64,000 nt of DNA from Luteibacter mycovicinus (GTDB lineage: Bacteria > Pseudomonadota > Gammaproteobacteria > Xanthomonadales > Rhodanobacteraceae), in NCBI RefSeq assembly GCF_000745235.1, contig NZ_JQNL01000001.1, positions 62,001 through 126,000 of the forward strand, written 5' to 3'. The translations under genes and the position numbers were made by a program. Position 1 is the first letter of the stretch. Each line of letters starts with the position of its first letter. Under the pieces are notes generated by a model. That model was given only the letters and a program-made list of their open reading frames with translations. It did not search any database and had not been told where the DNA came from. Of the stretch, positions 50,001 to 56,976 are shown in pieces.

Positions 50001-51065
50001 TATACCTTCGGCACGCCGGTCATCACACGCGTCGCTTTCAACAACGGCGACAGCAACAGCACCGTCGGGCGCTGGGTCGTGCTGGTACCCGGCGGCTACT
50101 TCCCGGACGGCAGCACCGCCGCGGCCGCAAGCAACACCTACAGTTCGCTGTTCGTTCTCGACGCCCAGACCGGCACGCTGCTCAAGGAGATCCGTACCCC
50201 TTCCGGTACCGGGGCCACGTCGAGTCACGGCCTCAGCACACCCGCGGTGGGTGACTACGACGGCGACCAGGTTGCCGATGTCGCGTTCGCCGGCGACCTC
50301 GACGGAAACGTCTGGCGCATCGACCTGTCAGCGACCACCCTGTCGGCAACGGCCCCCTCACAGGGCGTGAGCCTGCTGTTCAAGCCCGCGACCGCCAACG
50401 CCCAGTCGATCACGACATCGCCGCGCCTCCTGGCCGATCCGACGTCCGCCGCCTTTCTGGTGATATTCGGTACCGGGCGCTACCTGAGCACGGCGGATAC
50501 CGCGGACACCACCACGCAGGCGCTCTACGGCATACGCGATCCGGGCACCGCCGTGACGTCGCCGGTCACGGTCGCTGGCGGCAACCTCGTCAGGCAATCC
50601 ATGACGGTCAATTCGGCCAATGCGATCGGCGTCACGAACAACGCCGTGGCGGCGACCCGGTCCGGCTGGTATCTGCCGCTGGATGCGACCGCCGGGGAGC
50701 GCGTGGTGGTCACGCCGGCCCTCGATTCCAGCAATAACACGGTGTCCTTCAGCACGCTCATTCCGGCAGCGAGCGACCCATGCACGACCTCCGGCTCCGG
50801 CTCGGTCATCGCGCTCGACGGCACGACCGGCGGCGCCGCCTTCGGCGTTTCCATCGGCGCCGCGACGACCTTCAGTGCGGGCTACTCACTGGCCGGTGCA
50901 CGTGTCAGCGGCGCCGCCAGCTCGGGCGCGCTTTACTCCGCGGCCAGCCTGAGCGGCGGCATGTCCTACCTGCCTGGCCAGGTCCTCGCCTCGGGCGCGA
51001 CGGCCGCCAACAGCATTCCGACCGCGCGGCGTCGCTCGTGGCGCGTCCTGAACAGTGAGAACTGA
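47037..51065 (+). CDS. pilY1: pilus tip adhesin PilY1, copy 2
   Basis: 1342 aa. Signal peptide (about 1-28), MIDAS-type DDSGS at 54-58, Thr-rich variable segment about 198-288 unlike that of copy 1 and containing 13 consecutive Thr, and C-terminal propeller with VYVGANDGMLHAFDARL and the calcium loop DYDGDQVADVAFAGDLDGN near 1073. Sequence outside the variable segment is close to copy 1. ATG 47037 chosen (a second ATG follows at 47040); GTGAGG provides the site. Confidence 0.93.
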   Translation: MMKEKPSTAWAALLLVALVWVAWMPSVIAGTVTVSKTPPSVTSRVAPNIVVTFDDSGSMNATSIPDAMDGYYDKKYYYSAKGNPIYFDPTVTYVVPPDANGVPLGTPTYKAAWRDGYCANTLTKKCWSPNNSGYLDPIVVDLSKNFYAGFLSNTLAGNAPCARNANELTTWFYTTTNPRGNPVNACQQMDIPEVVRGKTTTSTTTSDTSTSVTTTTCTTLILGNCGTFSGFTGVKTVVNSPTSVSVWTCNTVISIGVGGIRLSITTCTIVTTVTTTTTTTTTTTTTDTGGFYYVCTSPTDESTCVYHLVANESATIQQNFAIWYSYYRSRNLNARAAIGRVFGSMADGSVRVAWQTLQSQSGSSTYNASGSYSGQSYGPLMSTSKILELANSTGSSCLTSSTSDPCWRSQFMNWIYGVPASGGTPTRVATQVAGDFYKRSLATSAGALDPYWNGSTSNPGELACRKNFNMLVTDGYWNGDSPAAAGSDAVSTTLPDKVAYSTSDKTSRIFWNEAGTTSPSLADIAFYYWATDLRTDLRNIVPPYYSDLTTGVTGATSTVSSTNPGSNSEVYFNPSNDPASWQHMSQYMVTMGISGTLAYPGDYAALRAGGKQWPTPTTGGGASNIDDTWHAAVNSRGGYFSAADPTSLVSSLTTILSSVIASSSSSLTLSLSSNVLTTGAVAYAAGYNTTDWSGSLTASLLNANGSVGDALWSAGDILNARDLSKDPRFIATATGPGTGTGITFAYTTLSAAQKAILDSSDGTGSAATTDGLGAKRVDWLSGVRTLQGTTFRSRTSLLGAVFGSQPTYVGAPNGAYGDAFPANSPEALALKTDQTTSYSAFLAKWAARPATVYVGANDGMLHAFDARLSTDANAIPGREIWGYIPASVYANLPAQTRLTNFSFTPTVDGSLVTGDVFFNAANAANKTTAGWHTLLVGALRLGGRGVYGIDVTDPSAATLNTSTAVASKILWEFNSDSVSTVGTPANLGYTFGTPVITRVAFNNGDSNSTVGRWVVLVPGGYFPDGSTAAAASNTYSSLFVLDAQTGTLLKEIRTPSGTGATSSHGLSTPAVGDYDGDQVADVAFAGDLDGNVWRIDLSATTLSATAPSQGVSLLFKPATANAQSITTSPRLLADPTSAAFLVIFGTGRYLSTADTADTTTQALYGIRDPGTAVTSPVTVAGGNLVRQSMTVNSANAIGVTNNAVAATRSGWYLPLDATAGERVVVTPALDSSNNTVSFSTLIPAASDPCTTSGSGSVIALDGTTGGAAFGVSIGAATTFSAGYSLAGARVSGAASSGALYSAASLSGGMSYLPGQVLASGATAANSIPTARRRSWRVLNSEN
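47856..47894 (+). repeat. 13-codon threonine run in PilY1 copy 2
   Basis: Thirteen consecutive ACN codons, flanked by GTA and GAT, within the variable segment 47631-47895. A simple triplet repeat in a surface adhesin is a likely site of length variation between cells or strains, always in frame. Confidence 0.8.
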
Positions 51066-51066
51066 T

Positions 51067-51501
51067 ATGCACGCACCCGACCGACGCCGCGGCTTCACCC
51101 TTGTCGAACTGATGATCGTGCTGGTCGTGATGGCGATACTGGCCGCCATCGCTTTTCCGGCGTACACCAAGTACGGCTTCCGGGCGCGTCGCGCCGACGG
51201 GCAGAAGTTACTCATGGCCATCGCCAATGCCGAGGAACGGTATTACGCCCTGCACAACGTCTATGCCGACCTCGCCACCATCGGCTACGCGGCCACGACG
51301 ACGGCGACGTCGGAGAGCGGGTACTACACGGCGGTCGTCACCGTAAGCGCGGTGAACTCGCTCGATGCGCAAGCGTATAACGCGACCGCGACGCCGGTAC
51401 CCGGTGCGGCTCAGGCGCGCGACGTCTGCACGACGCTGTCCGTGACCGACACGGGCGTGAAGTCCCCGACCGGCCCGACCAGCAACGGAACCTGCTGGTA
51501 A
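51067..51501 (+). CDS. pilE: minor pilin PilE, copy 2
   Basis: 144 aa; processing site RGFTLVELMIVLVVMAILAA; YGFRARRADGQKLLMAI and EERYYALHNVYADLATIGY shared with copy 1. Two Cys near the C terminus retained. Starts one base after pilY1 copy 2. Confidence 0.9.
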   Translation: MHAPDRRRGFTLVELMIVLVVMAILAAIAFPAYTKYGFRARRADGQKLLMAIANAEERYYALHNVYADLATIGYAATTTATSESGYYTAVVTVSAVNSLDAQAYNATATPVPGAAQARDVCTTLSVTDTGVKSPTGPTSNGTCW

Positions 51502-52118
51502 TGCGTGCGCGTCCGTCCGCGGGCGGCGCTCGTGGGTTCAGCCTGCTGGAGCTGATGATCGCCATCATCGTGGCCGGCATCCTCGCGGCCGTCGCCGTGC
51601 CGTCATTCCGCACGACCTTGCAGCGCCACCGGCTCCGGACCTCGGTCGACAACCTGCAGGCGGCGGTCCAATACGCGCGGACGGAAGCCGTGCTGCGCGC
51701 GACCTATGTGTCGATATGCGCGAGTACCGACGGCGCGACCTGCTCCGGCGCGAGCACCTATGAAACGGGATGGCTCGTGTACGTGCATCCCGTGGCGACG
51801 ACGAAGGCGAGCGATGTCTACTCGGCAAGTGTATCGGCGGGGATGCAGATCCTTCGCGTCGGTGGCGCCTTGAATGACGTCTCGGCACGCGCCGTGGACG
51901 GATCGGTCGTGACCTTCGGACAGCAGGGTCAGCTCGCGCCCGTGTCGACGCGCACCAGTCCAAGCCAGCCGATGGCCTTCGTTCTGTGTGCCGGTGTCGC
52001 CACGACGACGGGGCTTGGCGTGAACACCACACGCCTGCCCGGATCGCGTATCGGCATCAGCCCGTTTGGCGGCATCGCATCGACCAAGCTGAATAGCACG
52101 GACAAGTGCGTGCCCTGA
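51501..52118 (+). CDS. fimT: pseudopilin FimT/GspH-type, copy 2
   Basis: 205 aa; processing site RGFSLLELMIAIIVAGILAA and QAAVQYARTEAVLRATYVSIC conserved with copy 1. Start shares one base with the pilE stop (TAATG). Last gene of the second operon. Confidence 0.9.
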   Translation: MRARPSAGGARGFSLLELMIAIIVAGILAAVAVPSFRTTLQRHRLRTSVDNLQAAVQYARTEAVLRATYVSICASTDGATCSGASTYETGWLVYVHPVATTKASDVYSASVSAGMQILRVGGALNDVSARAVDGSVVTFGQQGQLAPVSTRTSPSQPMAFVLCAGVATTTGLGVNTTRLPGSRIGISPFGGIASTKLNSTDKCVP

Positions 52119-52132
52119 TCTCGCGCGGAGGC

Positions 52133-52669
52133 TCAGGCCAGCGTCGTCAGCTCGACCGGCACGACCGACTCGCCGCTGATCACCTGGGCCTGACCGTCCT
52201 GCACCATGAACTGGATCTGCATCGTGCGCTGGGTCAGCGCGGCGAGCGCCTCCACCGTGGCGGGGGCCACGTCGATGACGGAAACGTTCCGGGTGCGCGC
52301 CACGGCGGCGGCGGTCTTCTTCCACCACACTTCGGCGCTGCGTCCGCTGTAGCTATAGATGACGACGCGATTGGCCCGGCCGGCGGCACGGCGGATGCGC
52401 TGCTCGTCCGGCTGGCCGATCTCGATCCACAGATCGACCTCGCCGGTCAGCTCCTTGCGCCAGAGATCCGGCTCGTCTTCCGAGCTGATGCCCTTCCCGA
52501 AAACGAGAGCATCGTCCGCATTGAGCGCGAAGGCCAGGACGCGGACCATCATGCGCTCGTCGGTTTCCGACGGATGCTGGGCGATGGTCAGGGCATGGCC
52601 CTGGTAATAATGCCGGTCCATGTCGCTGACCTGCAGGTCAGCCTTGAAGACCGTGGATTTGAGAGCCAT
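52133..52669 (-). CDS. yaeQ: YaeQ family protein
   Basis: 178 aa PD-(D/E)XK-like fold protein of unknown function, a suppressor of rfaH in E. coli when overexpressed. The N terminus MALKSTVFKADLQVSDMDRH and PSETDERMMVRVLAFAL are the family signature. Convergent with the second pilin operon. The site before the ATG is weak. Confidence 0.93.
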   Translation of the reverse strand: MALKSTVFKADLQVSDMDRHYYQGHALTIAQHPSETDERMMVRVLAFALNADDALVFGKGISSEDEPDLWRKELTGEVDLWIEIGQPDEQRIRRAAGRANRVVIYSYSGRSAEVWWKKTAAAVARTRNVSVIDVAPATVEALAALTQRTMQIQFMVQDGQAQVISGESVVPVELTTLA

Positions 52670-52781
52670 GAGATAGCTTCGCGGGCAAAGTAGCCGACAA
52701 GCCTACACGCATTTTTGTAACCGGACGTATGGTGAGACTATGCCTGCATTCGCCCACCATCGAATCCACGAGGAGCGCTGC

Positions 52782-54491
52782 GTGAAGAAGCTGATCAATG
52801 ATCCGTTGAAGGTCGTCGACGAGATGATCGAAGGACTCGTCCTCGGCGACGAGCGACTGGCCCGCATCGAGGGCGAGAATGTGGTCCTGCGCGCCGACCA
52901 CGCCGCGCACGCCGCTGCCGGAAAGGTCGCGCTCATCTCCGGCGGTGGTGCGGGTCACGAGCCCGCGCATGCCGGTTACGTCGGCGCCGGCATGCTCACC
53001 GCCGCAGTGGTCGGCGAGGTGTTCACCTCGCCCAGCGTGGATGCCGTCCTTGCGGCGATTCACGCCGTAGCCGGTCCCGCCGGCGTCCTGCTCATCGTCA
53101 AGAATTACACCGGCGACCGGCTCAACTTCGGCCTCGCCGCGGAGCTCGCACGCGCGGCGGGCATCGCGGTGGAGGTGGTGGTCGTCGCTGACGACGTCGC
53201 TCTCGATGACGGCCATGCCGTCGGTCGCCGGGGTATCGCCGGCACCGTCCTCGTGCACAAGGTGGCCGGCGCCGCCGCCGAGGCCGGGCTGAGCCTCGCC
53301 GGGGTCAGGGACGAGGCACAGGCCGCCATCGACGCGGTCGTCAGCATGGGACTGGGTCTGGAGTCGTGTACGGTACCGGCCGCCGGTAAGCCAGGGTTCG
53401 AACTGGGCGAGACCGAAGTGGAATACGGCTTAGGTATCCACGGCGAACGCGGCGCACAGCGCGGCCCCATCGCGCGCGCCGACGAGATGCTGGATCGGCT
53501 CATCGAGCGCCTGCTGTCGCGCGGCGCCATCGGTGGCGGGGACCGTGTGGCGCTGCTGGTCAACAACCTGGGCGGCACCGCCGTGCAGGAGCTCGACATC
53601 GTTGCGCGCCACGCACTGACGCGGCTCGCCGACCTCGGCGTCGAAGTACCCGCGGCGCTGGTCGGTACCTATCTCACCGCACTGGAAATGCCCGGCTGCT
53701 CGCTGAGCCTGCTCAAGCTCGACGAACACCGCCTCGGGCGCTTGCTGGCACCTACCGCCGCCGCGGCCTGGCATGCGCCCCTGCGGCCGACGACGCGTCC
53801 GTCGATCGTTACGGTCGCCCCCACGGAGAAGGCGGCGGACGCCGCAGGACCGGCGTGGGCCGACGCAAGCCAGGCGGATCGCTTCACCGCCAGCCTGCGC
53901 GCCGTGGCAGCGGCTCTCGAAACCGCCGAGCCCGAGCTCACCGCACTGGACTCCGTCGTGGGTGACGGTGACATTGGCCTCAGCCTCGCGCGCGGTGCCC
54001 GTGCGATCGACGATGCGTTGCCCACGCTCGACGTCGCCCATCCCGCCGGTGCCCTGCTCGCCCTTGCCGGGACCTTGCGGCGCGTGCTCGGCGGCACGTC
54101 CGGACCGCTCTATGCCGTGTTCATCGTGCGTGCCGCAACGACCCTCGCCGAGGCGGGCAAGGTCGACACGCCCCTGGCGTGGGCTGCGGCTTTCCGTGCC
54201 GGCTGCGAAGCCGTGCAGGCGCTGGGCGGTGGCAAAGCCGGCGACCGCACCATGCTCGACGCCCTGCTCCCCGCCGCCGATGCGATCGACGCCGCCGTGG
54301 CGAGGGGCGATGAGACCAGGGCCGTCGTCCACGCCGCCATCGCCGCCGCCGAGCAAGGCGTGGAGGCGACCAGGACGATGCGGCCACGCCTGGGCCGGTC
54401 CGCCTATCTCGGCGATCGGACGCAGGGGCACGCCGATCCGGGTGCGCACGCGGTCGCCGTGTGGCTGAAAGCCGTCGGATCGGCGTTCTGA
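52782..54491 (+). CDS. ATP-dependent dihydroxyacetone kinase, fused DhaK-DhaL
   Basis: 569 aa. The DhaK domain (about 1-330) has GGGAGHEPAHAGYVGAGM and the substrate-binding His in GLGIHGERG; the DhaL domain (about 365-569) has the nucleotide/Mg motif VVGDGDIG. The fusion is typical of ATP-dependent rather than PTS-dependent kinases, consistent with no dhaM nearby. Makes dihydroxyacetone phosphate. GTG 52782 with GAGGAG six bases upstream is preferred over ATG 52740, which has no site. Confidence 0.92.
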   Translation: MKKLINDPLKVVDEMIEGLVLGDERLARIEGENVVLRADHAAHAAAGKVALISGGGAGHEPAHAGYVGAGMLTAAVVGEVFTSPSVDAVLAAIHAVAGPAGVLLIVKNYTGDRLNFGLAAELARAAGIAVEVVVVADDVALDDGHAVGRRGIAGTVLVHKVAGAAAEAGLSLAGVRDEAQAAIDAVVSMGLGLESCTVPAAGKPGFELGETEVEYGLGIHGERGAQRGPIARADEMLDRLIERLLSRGAIGGGDRVALLVNNLGGTAVQELDIVARHALTRLADLGVEVPAALVGTYLTALEMPGCSLSLLKLDEHRLGRLLAPTAAAAWHAPLRPTTRPSIVTVAPTEKAADAAGPAWADASQADRFTASLRAVAAALETAEPELTALDSVVGDGDIGLSLARGARAIDDALPTLDVAHPAGALLALAGTLRRVLGGTSGPLYAVFIVRAATTLAEAGKVDTPLAWAAAFRAGCEAVQALGGGKAGDRTMLDALLPAADAIDAAVARGDETRAVVHAAIAAAEQGVEATRTMRPRLGRSAYLGDRTQGHADPGAHAVAVWLKAVGSAF

Positions 54492-54530
54492 CAGGTAAAA
54501 TCGCCGATTGCCCGTTGCTGGAGTTCGCCT

Positions 54531-55373
54531 GTGTCCCACTATTCCGGTCCGCTGCTCACGCGTCCCATCGTCGAGGCGTGGGCCGCGGCGCGACAGGACG
54601 GCACGGGCACGTGGCGTGGTTCGCTGGATCTGGGGCGTACCGATGACGATGTATCGCTTGCCGCGGACACGTGGACCTGGCGCGAACGGGTCTACCCGTG
54701 GCCTGGCAAGCTCAAGGACCGGACCCTTTACTGGTGGGATGGGGAAAGCTTCGAACCGGTGTCGAGGTTTTCGGGCTCGCTGATCAAACTGGTTCCCACC
54801 GAATGGGGCGCGCCGACCTTCGAAATCGATGGCATCAAGATGCTGCCGACGTCTAAAGAGTCGCCGGTCGACGATGCGCGGCGGAAGGTGGCGCTGGTCG
54901 AACCCCGAGGAAAGGTCGTGCTGGATACCTGCGGCGGACTCGGCTATTTCGCCGCCTGCTGTCTGGATTCCGGCGTCGCGCGCATCGACTCGTTCGAAAA
55001 GAACGCGGATGTGCTCTGGTTGCGCAATATCAACCCGTGGTCGCCCGACCCGGAAGCGCCCGAAACCGGAGGACGGCTGACTCTTACGCACGCGGACATC
55101 TCGCACGCCATCGCGCATATCGCGGACGCGTCCGTCGATGCCCTGCTGCACGATCCGCCGCGCTTCGGCATCGCGGGCGAGCTTTACTCGCAGGCCTTCT
55201 ACGGCCAGCTAGCCCGCGTGCTCCGTCGTGGCGGGCGTCTCTTCCATTACACCGGCAGCCCCAACAAGCTGACCAGCGGACGTGACGTGCCACGCGAAGT
55301 CGCTACACGGCTGACCAAAGCCGGCTTCACGGCGGAGCTGGCACTGGACGGCGTGTTCGCCACACGCCGGTAA
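54531..55373 (+). CDS. SAM-dependent methyltransferase
   Basis: 280 aa Rossmann-fold methyltransferase: motif I VVLDTCGGLGYFAA near 123-136, an acidic strand SFEKNADVL, and LLHDPPRF at the catalytic strand, like nucleic-acid or spermidine-synthase-type enzymes. About 115 residues of an extra N-terminal domain precede it. Substrate unknown. GTG 54531 follows GGAG eight bases upstream; 39 bases after the dihydroxyacetone kinase gene. Confidence 0.85.
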   Translation: MSHYSGPLLTRPIVEAWAAARQDGTGTWRGSLDLGRTDDDVSLAADTWTWRERVYPWPGKLKDRTLYWWDGESFEPVSRFSGSLIKLVPTEWGAPTFEIDGIKMLPTSKESPVDDARRKVALVEPRGKVVLDTCGGLGYFAACCLDSGVARIDSFEKNADVLWLRNINPWSPDPEAPETGGRLTLTHADISHAIAHIADASVDALLHDPPRFGIAGELYSQAFYGQLARVLRRGGRLFHYTGSPNKLTSGRDVPREVATRLTKAGFTAELALDGVFATRR

Positions 55374-55526
55374 GGGCAAGTAGCAGGCGAATAGGAACAC
55401 ACAAGGCATGCGAACGAGGTAGACCGGGAAAGGGATCGCGTCACGATGCCTGCACGGCACCAACGCGCATCCTGACGACGAGGCTGCACGTATGAACTCC
55501 ATGACGCCCCTTCGCCACGAGGTCCC

Positions 55527-56279
55527 ATGCGCCATCCAGCCGCTCTCTCACTCATCGCCTTTTCGGCGTACGCCGCCGCTTCGCCCTCTTTCGCGATGGC
55601 GCAGTACACGGGCGAGGCCTTCGCCCGTGGCAGCGACACGCTTATCTATCGGGAAGTCCACATCGAAGATGCGTCACGGCACGCCATCGTCTTTCAGTGT
55701 CCGGATGGCAGGGCCTTCGCCCGCAAGCGGCTAAGCACGGCTGGTGCGCCGACACAGCCGGACTTCGACTTCAAAGATGCGCGCAACGGATACGAGGAGG
55801 GCGTCCGTGGCGAAGGCGGCCAGCGTGTCGCCTATGTACGCAAAGTCGATGGCCAGCGCAGTGAGCATCCATTGAGCATCGATGCCGGCGCGGTCATCGA
55901 TGCCGGGTTCGATGCTTACGTACGGGCCAACTGGGATCGCGTCATTCAAGGCGGAGCGTCCGTCCCGTTCCTGATGACGGGACGCGGTAAGTTTTTTCCC
56001 GTGAAGATCACCGCCGCCCCTGCGCAGGGGCCGGACCGCAGGATCGATCTCAGGCTGGATGCCTGGTACGGCTTTGCCGCACCGACCATCAGCGTGACCT
56101 ATACCGAGGCGACACGATTGCTGCGGCGGTACGAAGGGCCCGGCGCGATACGCGACGAGCATGGAAAGCCCCTCGACGTACGCATCGAGTTCAGCCCGTC
56201 CGAGCGCAAGAGTGACGTCCCGTCCCACGCGTGGGACGACGCCCTCGCATTACCGCTTGACGGTCGCTGCCCGGCCTGA
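55527..56279 (+). CDS. secreted protein of unknown function
   Basis: 250 aa with a signal peptide (ends FAMAQ). The mature part is mixed alpha-beta with a single free Cys near 59 and a C-terminal Cys. No family recognised. GAGG lies four bases before the ATG. The last 30 bases overlap the convergent DUF2878 gene. Confidence 0.7.
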   Translation: MRHPAALSLIAFSAYAAASPSFAMAQYTGEAFARGSDTLIYREVHIEDASRHAIVFQCPDGRAFARKRLSTAGAPTQPDFDFKDARNGYEEGVRGEGGQRVAYVRKVDGQRSEHPLSIDAGAVIDAGFDAYVRANWDRVIQGGASVPFLMTGRGKFFPVKITAAPAQGPDRRIDLRLDAWYGFAAPTISVTYTEATRLLRRYEGPGAIRDEHGKPLDVRIEFSPSERKSDVPSHAWDDALALPLDGRCPA

Positions 56280-56795
56280 CGTCAGGTGTGCGAGCGCGAC
56301 GGCAAGCACCGCCATCGCGACAGCCCAGGAAACCGCCAGCCACGCGTATCCTTGCCAGACAGGTGCCGGAAACGTCACCGCGCTCCAACCCCTTTGCGCT
56401 CCCGCGTACGACAACGGCCCGCCGATGGCTCCCAGCAACGCCGCCGCCACCGGACGGCCGGACAGCCAGCGCATCGGTCCCGGCAGCGTTACGGCGAACG
56501 ACGCCCAGAGCCCGAGGATCCAGCACGGGGGCCCACCGGGAAAGGGCATCGGATCTTTCGCCGCGTAGCGCACGACACCCGCCACCGTCGCACCTCCGTC
56601 CACGAGCATGCCCAGCAACACCGCGAGAAAGGCAAGCCGCCAGACGACGGCGCGCTCGGCTGACGCGATCGATTGCCAGAGAACGAACGCGAGACATGCT
56701 GCGCAGGCAAGCCAGCCGCGGTCGTGTCCTGCGGCGACGACCACGGCGAACCACAGCGCCTGGTAAGCGATAAACGTGAGGACACGCGTGTTCAT
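56250..56795 (-). CDS. DUF2878-type inner-membrane protein
   Basis: 181 aa with five or six hydrophobic segments and the family pattern (CWILGLWASFAVTLPG, ALLGAIGGPLSYAGA). Function unknown. Divergent from the EAL protein across about 180 bases. Confidence 0.8.
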   Translation of the reverse strand: MNTRVLTFIAYQALWFAVVVAAGHDRGWLACAACLAFVLWQSIASAERAVVWRLAFLAVLLGMLVDGGATVAGVVRYAAKDPMPFPGGPPCWILGLWASFAVTLPGPMRWLSGRPVAAALLGAIGGPLSYAGAQRGWSAVTFPAPVWQGYAWLAVSWAVAMAVLAVALAHLTSGRAATVKR

Positions 56796-56976
56796 GCGGA
56801 TTTCTTAAGTAATCATGCGTTACCCATCATTACGGCATGGAAACGTCGGCGGATGCATCGCATCAACACCCAAAAATTGGCAAATGCACACTTCGCCGCA
56901 TCTGTGAAGATGATTGCGGGCGATCCGAGAGACTGTTAGCGTCCTCATTTCCAGGGGGGATAGGCGTTCCATCGCC

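Larger units (their letters stand above)
37001..52118 (+). repeat. tandem duplication of a whole minor-pilin operon
   Basis: Two consecutive operons of the same six genes in the same order, with the same 1-4 base overlaps: 37001-44437 and 44628-52118. Protein lengths differ by no more than 28 aa per pair. The copies differ by many synonymous changes and by the PilY1 variable region, so the duplication looks old or arose by exchange with a related strain, not a recent assembly artefact. Confidence 0.9.

Noticed and set aside
37001..52118. Assembly artefact as explanation for the repeated pilin operons
   Set aside because: The copies differ at many silent positions and in the PilY1 variable segment, and have different upstream regions, so they are not a collapsed or duplicated contig of one sequence.
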